From: Sanghuangporus weigelae
Taxonomy: Eukaryota > Basidiomycota > Agaricomycetes > Hymenochaetales > Hymenochaetaceae
Direction of reading: 5' to 3'
DNA: 64,000 bases
Assembly: GCA_033182465.1 (NCBI GenBank)
Contig: CP137326.1
Location: 620,001 to 684,000, forward strand
The translations under genes and the position numbers were made by a program. The notes below the pieces were generated by a model. It made no database searches. It was not told the DNA's origin and saw only the letters and a list, made by a program, of their open reading frames with translations. Of the stretch, positions 25,901 through 41,203 are shown one piece after another (the first letter of the stretch is position 1; the number at the start of each line of letters is the position of its first letter).

Positions 25901-26094
25901 TGTCAATTCTGATGTTGAATTCAGGTAGCCTTGCGGCTCCCTAATTTTGTCATTTCAATACATTGTATCAACTTGGGAAGAAAGATTGAGGATACCTTCC
26001 AAGCCTTTGGAGAGACATTGTCGAAGAAACAATCCGGATAGATGGATCTTAAAGCTTGTATTTCTAGTTTCTGAGCATCGTCGTTTGCATCCAT
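19971..26094 (-). CDS. GCN2: eIF2-alpha kinase GCN2
   Basis: This amino-acid-starvation kinase phosphorylates eIF2-alpha when uncharged tRNA binds. It starts MDANDDAQKLEIQALRSIYP, an RWD domain that binds GCN1, followed by a highly charged coiled segment (about 25.5-25.3 kb). A degenerate pseudokinase region follows (about 25.2-24.0 kb). The active kinase has a Gly-rich loop GKGGFGQVVKAKN near 23.75 kb, a long acidic insert rich in Ser/Asp, the catalytic loop HRDIKLTN near 22.91 kb, DFG near 22.79 kb and APE near 22.69 kb. A HisRS-like domain begins at about 22.1 kb (RPTGEFLYDYNFPETSILRD), and the C-terminal domain ends at 19971 with FAVKEERMALLTLK. About a dozen or more short introns interrupt it. 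All hallmark residues are present, so it is expected to be functional. It is divergent from GEM1. Confidence 0.96.
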
Positions 26095-26496
26095 GCCTCA
26101 TTCAAAAAGATTAGCAAGTCAGAGGTCGTTCGCGGCAAGAGTGCTCTTTAAATAGATGCGTATAAGAACACTCTTCGAGGTCCGAAGGCACGTGAAAGAG
26201 GTAGTCAGAAGAGAAGGTCCGAAGGACCAAACCACCTCACGCGAAAACCATGTATACAAAGGACAAAACTTATGGGTGGTGGTGGTAAAAGGAAGAGTTA
26301 GAAACGAGATCTTGGCTAAACGCGTCGAGTCAAAACGCGTCAATCAATCAATGTTTACACGTAATTTGCACGTGCTCTTTCCCTGCAGTTTGCACGACGC
26401 GTTCCGGGCGTTCCGATACAGCACACAACCGTGACCAACATACTTCTTCACGCTCAAGCACATCGTCAATTGCGCTGCAGACGAAGCAGAAAATAA
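26095..26496. promoter_or_regulatory. Divergent promoter region GCN2/GEM1
   Basis: This ~400-bp interval lies between two start codons facing outward. It must contain both promoters. No clear TATA box or known operator was identified. Confidence 0.55.
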
Positions 26497-29107
<2,611 letters not shown>

Positions 29108-29497
29108 TAGTCCTCAAGAGCTCATGTGATGTGTGATACATTCCCATCCCGGACTGTCATTGGCAACTCGCCTTTTTGTGTAAGCAAAAAATGAAAGAGA
29201 GAAGCAAGGAAAATGGTTGAAAATGGATTGTGTCCGTGGGAATTTCATACCCCGACAATCCCATCCGTCCTTATAGTGTGATGACCTCACGGCAGCGGCA
29301 TGCCGTTGAGAGTCACCGCGTCTCTAACGCCCAGCACCCTTCTTCTTGAATTGCAACACCCACCATCGATAAAATTGATTAACCCGCGACGCTCCTCAGG
29401 AGGTCAATATTGAAAGGCTTTCGTTTGAAGGAAACGCGCTTGTTTCGATTACAAAGCTGTCAAGGAACCCTTTTACCCAACGCAACACGTTCACGAA
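29108..29497. other. Intergenic GEM1 to vWA gene
   Basis: This holds the 3' UTR of GEM1 and the promoter of the next gene. A short inverted repeat (ACGGCAGCGGCATGCCGT near 29290) is visible. Nothing else was recognised. Confidence 0.45.
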
Positions 29498-31249
29498 ATG
29501 GATGAAGACACTGGAATGTCCTTTGATGCTCCTCCGAACGTCGTAGAGACTCCCCAACAGCCCATCGGGACGTCTTATGATCTGGATCGCAAAATGTTGT
29601 ACGTGTCCATTGGTGACTGCAGCCCAGAGCCACCTTAGTTGATTGTACCTTCATCTCTTAGGGATTTGGTCTTCGTGCAAGATTGCACGGGCAGTCAGGG
29701 CAGTTACATCTCATCAGCTACACGGAATATCGAAGAAATATGCGGGCACATATTCCATTCAGGCAGATTACAGGAACCGGAAGATTTACGAGTCGGGCTC
29801 GTAGCATACCGCGATCATCCACCTCAGGATCATACTTGGGTTTACAAGAACTTTGGGTTCACATCAGACATCTCGAAAGTTCGCCAGCATCTATCCTCTC
29901 TGTATGCGACGGGCGGTGGAGATGGCCCAGAGGCTGTGACTGCTGGTCTATATCAGGCCTTAACTATGGACTGGCGAGACCAAGCAACGAAGATGGTTGT
30001 CCTTATTGCGGATGCGCCTCCTCATGGTATTGGAGAATACGGTGATGGTGAGCTCCTCTGATAACTGAGAGACACTGGAGAAATATAATTACATCTGGTC
30101 ATAGGATTCGACGAGGGTTCGCCAGATGGGCATGATCCGTTGCAGGTCGCGCGAGACATGGCCTCACGGGGGATAACGCTTGTAAGTCCTCAACAGAACG
30201 TTTGGCGTTTACTCCTGTTATTAACGCGACTTCAAAACTCAGTTCTTTGTGGCTTGTGAACCCGCCTTGAGCGGCTATTCGGTGAGCGCTCACCCCGGTT
30301 TACCTGGACTTCACTCAAGTCATGACTAATGAAATACTACAGTATGCCACGGACTTCTTCCAGGCCATAACTAATATCACATCTGGTCTTATGCTTCCGC
30401 TGACAACCGCGGACCTATTGGCGCATGCCATCGTGGGAAGCGTCCTCGAAAACCTCGATATGGAACGATTAATTCGCGAAGTCGGTCAGGCGGTCGCCTC
30501 ACGGATCCTCGGTGCAAATCAAAGCGTAGATGATGTCGCGCGCGAACTTCATGAGCGTTTACTGCTGCGGAATGAAAGTACTAAAAAGGTAGTTATCGAA
30601 AGCATCTATCGGGAAAGCGAGGAGGCGAAGCATAACGTGGAAGTGTTTATGAGTGCTCCATCGCTTCACGATGCGCGACCGCACCTTAAGAAAGTGAGTT
30701 AGTTTGTTTACTCCTAAATACTCAGTAATCAGACTCCGCCGAATTAGGTACGGGGAACTCGCTTTACAGAGAAGTACCTTCAAGCTCGGCTACAGTCGTA
30801 TAGCGCATATGCTCCACGTCCTCCTCCACGGACGTACGAACCGAAACCAGATGTGTCAGCATCGGCCCCTTCACGTACGAGCACGTCACCAACACGCAAA
30901 GTTATTTCGGATTTCGGCACCTTCAGCGCTCCGGCGAACGCAAGTGTCTTTGGGACCGCCGTACAAAAGACTCCGTTCTCACTCGCTGGTGGTAAAGCTG
31001 CTTTCGGCGGTATGCGGAATGGAGGTAGCGGTATGGCGGACGATGATGACGAAGAAGACGAACGTGGCGGTGGCGAAACGCTGCTCGGCGGGCGCCAGAG
31101 AGTGGAACTGCGCGAAGATTCGATAACGTTGGATCAGGTGAGTTCGATCGATCACTCACGTCGTCTACGAATGGTAATGAATATACATTTCTTCCATAAA
31201 GGCTAAACGGATTGCCATGCAAAGTGCTTGGAGAAGCATGCGAGCATAG
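29498..31249 (+). CDS. von Willebrand factor type A domain protein
   Basis: The protein starts MDEDTGMSFDAPPNVV. After the first intron the vWA domain begins DLVFVQDCTGSQGSY, a metal-ion-dependent adhesion (MIDAS) motif of the DxTGSxxS type. The domain continues through LRVGLVAYRDHPPQD and MVVLIADAPPHGIGE to FFVACEPALSGYS. This form resembles the vWA domain of alpha-kinase VWKA-like and related fungal proteins, but no kinase follows. The C-terminal half is helical, then low-complexity, with an acidic DDDDEEDE run and a short conserved end, AKRIAMQSAWRSMRA. About 450 residues come from several exons. The role is unknown; intracellular metal-dependent binding is the family inference. It is convergent with the pectinesterase gene 283 bp away. 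Confidence 0.85.
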
Positions 31250-31532
31250 ACCATTTTCCATACCCGCTTGATGTCATTACTTTTTATTCTGTGCTGCATT
31301 TGATATCTCGGTGCAAGTTGCTCACGCTTTCATACGTAATCCATGCATTTTTTTGCAAACGGTTCTGTTGTTGACGTCTCTTGTCCCAACTTCAAAGTAA
31401 TGTATGTACTGTGTATTATACATAGATCAGAAGATTGCATATAAGTCGCGCTTTGTTGGTAACTCTGTATGTACTTTTGTCATCTGGAACCATTTTTTGT
31501 AGAGATACCTTACGATAGACGGAAATCATGGA

Positions 31533-33268
31533 TCAATGCTCGTAGGTGAAGTCAATCCATTTCGGTCTCTCGAGAAAGACCTTCTCTAATGTGAATTTGG
31601 CAGCCTCGGCGGGCGCAAGAATGTGATCGTGGACCCGCTGAGAGGTGTTGGAACCTGGACCTGGAAAAAAAAGGAGCAAGACAAGCGAGGCGAATTATAA
31701 AGGATCAGAACGTTGAATGCTGGATCACGTACCGAAATTATGGAATTCTGCATAAAAGGTGGTGTTCATGATAGTAGGTCTTACATAAACGCGACTGGCT
31801 ATCATTGCGTTATATCGAGGGATAATAGCACAGTTGCATACCTAGCAGAATCGAATGGCGTCCAGCCGGCGGGTTGGATCGTGTCATCCATGAACGTACG
31901 CATGTAAATTGTTGTCGCAAGATCATTCCAAGGACGTCCTGTGCAATAAAATAATAGTAATGAACCAGTTTCAGCAGTAGTTAATCACAGATCATACAAA
32001 GAAAAAGCTTGCCAAGGAAGCACTTCCTGCTTATATCGAGAGTCGCGTTTGCATCTGGCGACTGTCAAACGTCACCCGCAATTCAGCGTGGGATGAGCAC
32101 CGATGTTATCCGTGTTACAATCTGACGAATAAATCGCTTACACGGATAATCTTCGAATTGTTGATATAAGCTCCATATCGATTGCCGGGCGCATCAGTGC
32201 GATTAGTGCCCTTCCATGCGACAATTCCACCTCCACAAGCTCTATTGGCGAGAGTGATGTCCTCGAACCATCTGATACAAAAAGAATAGTCGGCTTCGTA
32301 ATCAATAGACTTGTGGAATCGACGAACGCTGTGCCAAAACCGAAAAGATCTTGGATGGAACGTTGTCACGAAGTCAGAAACAGATACTCCGCTTGAATAG
32401 ACAAGGCATACAGTCCGTCTGTCCAAAGATGATGCTGTCAACAACGTATGTACTTGCGTTCCGTCCAGTATACCACGTATCCTGGTAACTTGCAAACGTG
32501 CTTCCGTAAAATGACGCATTGGCGTAGGAGATGTCTGTCACCAGCGCTTGCGAAATCGCGAACTCAGCCTATCGATATAAAGTAGGTAAATATGCGACGC
32601 ACATATTTCAGGCATGGTGTACATACAGCTCTGTTTTCAAAATTGATGTTGTAAGCCTTGAAGTCTGTATTTCCGAAGAGAGACTGGAGTGGAGCTCCAG
32701 TGGGCCCTGCACCAATGAGAGATGCATTATATGAGGGTGCAACAAGCAGCACAGAAGACTGCGCATCGTCCATTCCTGCCTGTACGAAAATGTTGTTCCA
32801 TATAGTTACTAAATTCTGGGCAGACGCGTTCGAGGTCGGAGAGAGTGCATTCGTGTTCAGTTGGCCCTGAGAGTTTCTTCATTATATCAATTATCGAAGA
32901 CTAGAGTTTTGCGCACCAGCAGAGTCAGTGGACCAGAGCGCGCTACGTTGACAGTTTCATGATATTCGCCTTCTCCAATGAGAATAAAAGCTCGACCTTG
33001 ATCAGGCCTGCGTCGTTGATTTAGACATGACTGCTTTCAAAGGACACAGAGTCGAAACGCACAGGGATACGATAGCCTCTTGAATGGATGAGAAGTTTGC
33101 TCGCAAATCGGTCGACGAGACGAACAGCGTTCCAGACGGGCAACCTAGCACAGGCGATGCGTTTATGGGTTTTTGAAGTTGACAGCCAAGGAATCTCGGG
33201 GAAAGAGCGTTTGAAAGTAACGTTGTGGTCGACAAGATAGCGGCGAGATAAAGGATTCTGTTGACCAT
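31533..33268 (-). CDS. Secreted pectin methylesterase (carbohydrate esterase family 8)
   Basis: This enzyme removes methyl groups from pectin in plant cell walls. It starts MVNRILYLAAILSTTTLLSN, a clear signal peptide. The beta-helix motifs appear in order: GRAFILIGEGEYHE (about 32.99 kb), SYQDTWYTG (about 32.48 kb, carrying the first catalytic Asp), TDYLFGFGTAWFENVTLANR (about 32.35-32.2 kb, carrying the nucleophile Asp) and FLGRPWNDLATTIYMRTFM (about 31.93 kb, carrying the substrate-binding Arg and Trp). Potential N-glycosylation sites are frequent. About eight exons are separated by short introns, and the last residues are KWIDFTYEH. All catalytic positions seem present. It fits a plant-associated or litter-degrading lifestyle. 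Confidence 0.93.
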
Positions 33269-35942
33269 TGTTAACTCAGAATGGCCCAGCCGGCGGAGGA
33301 GAACTGGAGCAATTGTATGTAAGGCAGTGCTTGCCCTCACAATACGTTCCATGGACGGGTTCTGCAAAGGCGGGCCGCCTGGCGGGATAAGAATGCCGGA
33401 GACAATGTTTACTTCAGCGAATATGGATCACGGGTCATAAGAAGGTTGATTTTCAAGGCACACATTGCGTCTTTTCCTCCGGAGAGCGCCTTACGGTCGT
33501 GATCTCAACGACTCGGAGTCAATCAATTAGTTTGAACTTTGTTCACTTCCTTCACGTGATCGTGACCAAGTCGGATCGGATCGCTTCGTCGGTGTCGGAA
33601 TTTCGACCACCGGAACGGATCGCAATTGGAGAACGGTGAGGTATGAAGTGGCTAGGCTCGCGCAGAGGTCTGATGTAACTTTAGAATTCGGTCTGGTGCA
33701 TATACCTATATATTTGATGCTAAACTTGGACAAATACTTTTGGCCAGTAGAACTGCAGGAGTCTATCAGCATTCGCGTACTTCTGCACCGCACTTGAATT
33801 TGAATCAATTAAGCCGCATCAATCCCATCGTTTCGCCGGTCTCTATACTCGCTCGCTCCTTATACCGATGTTGTGGAAAGACGAGAGCAATGTATCACGA
33901 CTACGGATTCTATAAAATCCATGTGGAGACGACATATCTCATAATTGGGCCAACCGATCTTCGAGCTTTTGGCACTGCATGATCTGTATAGTAAATGAAT
34001 TTTCACGCACAAGTTTGTCCTTGTAATCAGCCACCTCGCCATCTCGATTTTTTGAATGCACAGCTTTCTCGGATTCGTTCCTCCCGTATAGATGCGGCCT
34101 TGCATGATGTGGTAACGTTACAAGCGCATTGTCGTCTATGCTTTGTCGTCTATGCTTTTTACTCCACCTGCTTCTTCAATGGATTTTCATTTCTGGACTT
34201 GTCATAATCTTCGCATTCTCTGCTCCACGAATTTCAATGGGTCTTAAGTTAAGAGTCCCTTTTTGCTATAGTCGACACCGCTTTGGAAATGCTTGGCACA
34301 TCAGTAGATCATGCATCCACCAACGTCACAGAGGTTCCCAACGGAATAGCTATCGTCTGACGGTTTTGTGCTCGGGCCGAGGACCTGTGCTAATCTATTA
34401 AAATAAAATAAAAAGACCTGGGTAGTGGATTTACGTGAACGACCTCTTGCATACGATATGTTTGTCCTAACCAAATTTTACGCAGATGATCTCGACTGAT
34501 CGGTGCGGGGTAACTAGAAGAATTTGATCTTGAAGATATGCGTCATTTCATTCATTGGGTGGATACACTTTATTTCGAAAGGTGCTTTGCTTTCCTTCAT
34601 CAATCAAAACGCACTGTGAATTACAAAGGAATAAGGGAAAGACAGGGTGTTGGAGAGAGTAGGAAGTTCGCCGGGGTTTTCCGAATTGCTAGTATTTATA
34701 TTGTCCCACCTTCACATATGCGCCGAGGGAGGCGCAGTGCAGAAAGTGAATTCATCCTTTGGAGATCAGTTTCTTTACGGCACTAAATGTGTACACTTGA
34801 TACTTGTTATCGTCGAATGATTGAGCGATTGCGAATTGTGGCTGTTGTCGGTAGTTGACCTTGTCCCGTCACGAGGTTTGCTTCATGTCATCCAACGCGC
34901 CCAGCAGATGAATACGAAAGCATCCATCCAGTAAGTACCCTCGCACAGCCGAGCAGCTCCGATGCACAGCACAAGTGCTTACCTTATGATCGGTGTGGAG
35001 TTGATCATATGTGAATATGTTTGTTTTGTGCGCGTTTTGGGGCCGGTGAAACTGAATTGAATGAATTTTACGAGATTTCTCAACTGCGTCCCTGACAAGA
35101 GAGGTAAATGGCCTGATCGTACAGAGCCCAGTTGGTTCTTGAGAAACGCCTTTTGTCCTCATTAGTTGATTGGTAACAACACTGATTAGTTATTGGACGG
35201 ACAATTCTGGAGTCTGGTGGAAAAGCAGGAGTCGGCGCAAAGACCGTATAAGGGCAGAAAAGGTCACGGGAAATGATCACCGTGATGTAACTAACCCGCA
35301 TCAATTCAAATCAATAAATGCCCCAAAAGGGAAGGTGACGTCATGAGATGTGACTTAGGTACTTGCGTGCGGAGTCGGCTTGCGTTTCTTAAAGTGCAGC
35401 AGCGATGGAGACTGTATATCCCATACACGCATACCATTTCCACCTTTCTTACTTCTACCTTCTTTCTCCATCTCATACACGTATTTTCCCTTTGCTTTTT
35501 CATCGCATTCGAGATACACGGCACCGGCCGACGACAAGTTACAGAACACTCTCGAATATCCGTGAACTCTCGAACAACAGGTCCAGACACGATTTGTCCA
35601 CGTACCTGCGCTCGGAAAACATAATTTTATTGGAGCTAGCTAAGCATCGATTTCAGGGAAGTCGGAGAAGGATATCGTTGGCATAATATATATTTGGTGA
35701 GTGGTGCAGCAATCGGGTCCACTCGCGACATCGGCTCTGACACTACTCTACACCGCACATCCGCACAAAAACATGGCTTACGGCATATTTGTCGATAATA
35801 ATAAGCGTAGTGCCACCTCAACGCCACGCTCTCGCACACAGACGACACGTCGTACAGAGCTTTACGAGTATACTGGCTCTAGCCCCGCAGCACTGCAACA
35901 CTGCACAGCATCGGATTCGCACACCGGCACCGGAGATAAGCT
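33269..35942. other. Long gene-poor interval
   Basis: About 2.7 kb contains no ORF or spliced structure that I can support. Short ORFs occur on both strands (for example 34129-34401 and 34538-34786) without family-like content. CT-rich tracts at about 35430-35520 resemble a fungal promoter or 5' leader and probably belong to the YTH gene. No tRNA, rRNA or transposon end was recognised. Confidence 0.5.
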
Positions 35943-38900
35943 ATGAATGAATACGAAGGACACAAAAACTCAGTCGCGACTCAGGTCGCAGGCACCGGCG
36001 AGCATAAGAGTGCATTTCTGACCGAGTTCGAGAAATGCAAACAGACACCCGCAGGAGCGGGAGATCTCACTCCGACACCATCCCGACCTACGAGCCCTCG
36101 CCAAGCAAGAGAGCTTTCTGCCAGAGACGTACCTCCTAGTACGAACGGCTCAAAGTCGACCATCCCATTGACGAACGGCATTGGCTCATTCAGCAAGAAA
36201 ACTGATCGCGGCGAAGGTAAGAGCTCGACTTTTTTTCCATCTTAGGGAATCGTGCCGAGGTGATGGCCGCGGAATCAACGGTTACTTCCGCAAATTCTTT
36301 ACCCGTTCAACGCGCGCGCATTGTTTCTGTCTTCTTTCCCTCATCCTCTCTCTTCGTCTTCATTTTCTACGCCTTTTCCTGGTTTTTTTTTTCGCGGCTT
36401 TCTCAAAATGCTGGACCTCGTTGTCTGCTAGTTTACCGTTCTGACTCTTATTTAACTAGTCATTGATCGATTGCATGCACGTTCTTCTGCAGATACAGAA
36501 CGCGGTCCGTCAGGAACCTCGAGTATGTTCTCGAAATATCTCTCATTCATTAATTGTTTTCCTCAAAATGGCATTTAGCCGTTCATGATACGCGTCTCCT
36601 TTCAAGTCCCGATATCCCATTTCCTAGTCGTTCATTAACTCCGAAATATCGTTCCGAGGCCTTTTCCGTGCCCGCCACCAGTCGTGACAAAGATATGTCG
36701 GACTCATCCTCTCATCCTGCGCCGACTTATGGCCCTAGACCGACCCTATCAAGGCGTCAACAGCCGCAACAGCAATCACAGCATCAGCAACACGGGTTGC
36801 AGCCATACGGGTATTATGCTTCTCCTTCTACATCTGAAAGTGGTTTCCCTCGAAATCTTCCTTCTATTTCCAGTCAAGGCGGGCACCAGCCGCTTGCGCA
36901 TACACAACAGCCGGCGACAGTGCAGCGTTCTGCGAGCTTTGTTGGGCAGTATACAATGACCCCACCACCGTCATCTCTATATCCCCAACACCAGGTTCCA
37001 CACCAATACACGTATCCACAGCTCAGTATTCCTGGAATGCCGCCTCTTCCTCATACCCACTCTCATACTCCACCTGAATTTTATCCAGTTGGTCATAGTG
37101 CAAGCCCGTCACAACCGCCACTTTACGCACCATCGTTCCATACAAGTATTGCGCAAGAACACGCGCCTACTCCAGCACTTACGTTTGATTACGAACGAAC
37201 AGGAAATTCGGGGCGGAGTCCTTCGGCAGGTCCAAGTTCGCCGTATGCGACGCAACAACCGTTTGCGCCTTTTAGCTTCCACCCTTCAATCACCGCGACA
37301 CCGCAGTTCACACACTCGCATTCGCCATTTTCTTCACCTTTCCCCGCGCAACAGAGCGGACATACACAGCAACAGTATCCCCCGCCTTCTTATGTGTACA
37401 TGACCAGACCAAGCCCTAGTTCGACTGAGGATATATCGCAGCCTCAGCAACAGCCTCCCGCAACGTGGTGGTTTATTCCGCCTCACAGCGCGTCGCCCAG
37501 TGCTGGCTCTTACCCGAACATATACTATGTTGAAGCTTATGGCAATCCATCAAATCCCGGTCCTGGCCTAAGTCAAGCTCCAGGATTGCCATCATTACCT
37601 TCCCCATCCCCGTCTCGAACTATGCCTCCTTCGGCAATCTTTATGCCTGATCTGTCTGGAAGTTCAGGTCCACGAAGTGGGATCAGCGCAAATGCTGGAG
37701 GATCTCAGCGGCCGCTCGAAATGTCAAGTAAATCGGGGTCAAGTACTTCATCTCGGGCACATCCTTCACCATCCCCTCTCGCTCTTGGTGAGTCGGTTAC
37801 TGAGAGTGGACTCCAGCAGTCGCAACGGGACTTACAGCAGGGAGAATCAAAGCGATCCTCACGGCGCTCATTCTTGCCGAACCCTCCTGTGCATCGGTCA
37901 GAATGGGTGATGTGGGTAGGAAACGTACCAAGTGATGCTACTCACGATGAACTATGGCATTTCTTCACACGACCAGTCTCGCCGAGTATACAATTATCAG
38001 CTGACACACGATCTCCTTACCGCCAGCAACAGCCTCAGCCTCAGCCTCCTCATTTGCCCGCAGGCTTACTCTCTCCCAACGGTAGTTCGTCCGCATCAGA
38101 TACAAATCCAGTGGATGCTTCTGGGGTCCAGAGCGTCTTTCTTATCGCACGTTCGAATTGCGCTTTCGTTAACTACGCTAGCGAGGCATATCTTGCTGCG
38201 GCGGTGCAGAGGTTTAATGGCATTCCGCTACGTCCCGGAGATCCAAGGTGCCCGCGTCTTGTTTGTCGCGTTCGTGGGAAGGATGAAGACTTGAGAGCGG
38301 GAGTTGGCGCACAGCGCGGAACAGGTGTACACACACGATGGGTCCGTGAGCAACGGGAAAGGGCACTTGAGCAGCAGGATAAACGGGCTGCGAAGAACGA
38401 AGGTGCACTCACAGACACGGAGACGAGTGCAAGCGAACCTCCTGGAACACCCTTGTCGACGGCGGTAACGGAGAGTGGGACAGAAGCATCAACGCAAAGC
38501 TCAGGGCGGCGACCACCGCACCATTCGAGCAGCTCTGGCAGCACGACATCTGGATTTTTGTCGCGTTATTTCCCGAAGCGGTATTTCATATTAAAATCGC
38601 TTACGCAGGTATGAATATAAGACCTAATCGCGAAGATTGACTTACTAAATTCCTCTGTTTATCATTCAAAATGTCTAGCATGATCTTGATCTTAGTGTCG
38701 AAAAGGGTGTTTGGGCGACTCAGCCGCACAACGAGATAGTACTCAACCAAGCATTCCGGAATAGCTCGGATGTGTACCTTATCTTCAGCGTAAACAAAAG
38801 CGGCGAGTTTTATGGTTACGCTAGGTACCTAGCATTGATATTCTTTACCGTGAAAGAACTGACTGAACTTATAAAAGGATGGCAAGTTTGATAGGCAAGG

Positions 38901-40027
38901 CAGCTATGGATCGCGTTTCGTGGGCATCACGAACGGATCCCCAGCCTTCTCAGCGCACCCACTCTCCCGCAGCTTCTTTTGCGTCTTCTGTTGCTGGAAT
39001 GGGTTCGCAAGTAAGCGAGACAATTCCCGAGGAGAACGAGGGTAGCTCGCCTGAAAATAAGGAAGGTAACATCTCCAAAGGCAAGGAACGTAATACGGTG
39101 CCCGAGCGTCCGGTTATGATATTCTCTCCGAGCGAGCATCGTTTGGCGCAGGACTCCCCTCAACCAGTTACTCCCGCGACGCAAAAACGACTGTCAAATT
39201 CTGAAGAGATAGGTACCGACAAGATTCCAAGCTCTGAGGAAACGTCTTCAGCTCCACTGCCAGATCAGGGCTTCAGGGATTCGTTACGTCAAAATAGCAA
39301 GCCGTTACCGACAGCCAGACCAACAACCTTGACGACTGCGCCCGCAGTAATGGGTCCTCATTATCACCCGATTACAAGCGCGCGTACAGACGGTTTGGCC
39401 TCGGAGACGTTGGATCCACGCATGCTGCGACGACATTTGCCAGGGGTTGAGCTTGATCCCGAGGCTCCCTATCGCGCTATGCGTGGTGAGGGATCTCATG
39501 CTTCTTCCGGAGAGTCACCGGTAGAAGACGCGGACCGCGTGAAACGTAGAGACACCCTAAACAAGGTCGCGTCTGTTTCCGGAGGCGGCAGTAAACTGCG
39601 TGAGGTTTTGCAAGCCAAAACTCCGGAACCTCCAGAAGTAGCACCAGGTATACAAGAAGAGCATGGTGATCAGTCTCCACAGTGGGGATGTCCTTTCAAG
39701 GTGCAATGGATCCGGAATCAGAGGCTTCCTTTCTCGCGAACTCGACACTTACGCAACCCTTGGAATCACGAACGGGAGGTCAAGGTCTCGCGCGACGGGA
39801 CTGAACTTGAGCCTAGCGTTGGACAGACTTTACTTGACGAGTGGGATAAGGAGGATCCCGAGCCTTTGCCGCCCGCACCACCTTCTGGAGGAACGGACGC
39901 TGCCCTGGGAAGGCGTGGTCCTCACTATCGAAAACCTCAGTCGTCTCAAGCTTCCACGATGGTCGAGACCTTAGGATCTGGACCGGGCTCTCCGCGACCT
40001 CATCAACAAAAACAGCGCCCGCGTTAG
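35943..40027 (+). CDS. RRM- and YTH-domain RNA-binding protein (m6A reader family)
   Basis: The N-terminal ~400 residues are low-complexity Gln/Pro/Ser-rich (SRRQQPQQQ onward). An RRM follows: EWVMWVGNVPSDATHDELW (about 37.9 kb) and VFLIARSNCAFVNY (about 38.13 kb). A YTH domain begins RYFPKRYFILKSLTQ (about 38.56 kb), continues after an intron with HDLDLSVEKGVWATQPHNE (the first aromatic-cage Trp) and SGEFYGYARMAS, and ends FKVQWIRNQRLPFSRTRHL (about 39.7 kb) with NPWNHEREVKVSRDGTELEP. YTH proteins bind N6-methyladenosine in RNA and steer mRNA fate. The two YTH halves are separated by some 260 low-complexity residues. The start is uncertain: an upstream coding exon MNEYEGHKNSVATQ at 35943 seems likely, otherwise MSDSSSHPAPTYG at 36695. 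The junctions before 36.55 kb were not resolved. Confidence 0.87.
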
Positions 40028-41203
40028 TGTGGTCGTCTCAAAAAAGAACACTAATTACTGGGTGGTGTCTGCTTTGTTATTTCCGAAAGAATGCCTCTTT
40101 TCGAAGGGCTCTCCTCTCAAACACAGATCCAATGAGGTTACCGTGGTTAAAAAGTTCTACCTATCGGCACCTCTTTTCCAACGTTTTCTTTTTTTGAGAC
40201 CGATCGTCGCAACGCTTTGTCCTGGGTTAATTACGAAATTTTTCGCACCGCGCTCGCTCTCTACTAGTCATCTTCATTTCCATGGGCCTGTACCTGTTCG
40301 TCTTGATTTTTGGGAAGGAATTACGAACACCGACCTCGCTTAACGACTTTTTTGCCCTTCATCTTTGGATGACTCACTTCAGAACGACGTTGACGACGAC
40401 TCTTGTCATTCACGACACAAGACGGTTTAAACACCACACGTCCAATTCGCAATTCATTTTCCACTTTTTTTTAAACATCTTTCCTGGTCTTATTTCCTAG
40501 CTGCTTGGTTCGGTTTCCGGGTTGAGAGACTTGCACTGCATCTTTCCTTTATTTTGACCCTCATCCGCAACACGATATACGCTCTTTTGCATCTGTCTTG
40601 CATTTGCTTTCCAGTCTCATTCTCTCTATCAGTCACCATCACGCGCATGCCATACACGGCAGATCCATGTGTCGACCATCTCACTGGTCATGTATCCCTA
40701 GCAAAAGCCCCTTTTTTACTCGCCTTTATACACTACATGGTAATGAGGGCAGATTAGTGAATCTTTATTTGTATGACCTCGGTACTCTGGCATTATACAC
40801 GTGCGCCCGATACTGGGCTGCATACCATTTGTGTTAATTCAGCTGAAGATAAATGAGGGGCGATTCCGTTTTTATCCAATATGAACCTTATATTGGATCT
40901 TAGTAACCTGGGAGAAGGTATAGAATCTACTCTCGATTAAAAAAGAAAGAACTCTGGTCTTTTAGTTGTACGAAAAGCGTGTATGATACAGTGACAAACA
41001 GTCCTCGCGAATATGCGTAGCGTTACAGTGCCCAAAATCCGTAAATACGAATGAGGAACATTCGTGGAGATGGGATGCGGCATAAAGTGGGAGCTCCGAT
41101 TCTGTCGACAGCGATGAAAGCGAAAATGTGGAGTGATTGACATGACGATCCAGTGTAAAGCATGTAGGAATGGATAGGGAAGTCGTAGACTTTTTGTCTG
41201 GCG
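40028..41203. other. Intergenic between convergent genes
   Basis: About 1.2 kb of T-rich sequence downstream of both the YTH gene and the minus-strand gene at 41204. Short ORFs show no conservation-like features. It probably holds 3' UTRs. Confidence 0.5.

Noticed and set aside
33269-35942. Hidden genes in the long gene-poor interval
   Set aside because: Short ORFs on both strands lack conserved-looking blocks or consistent splice joins.
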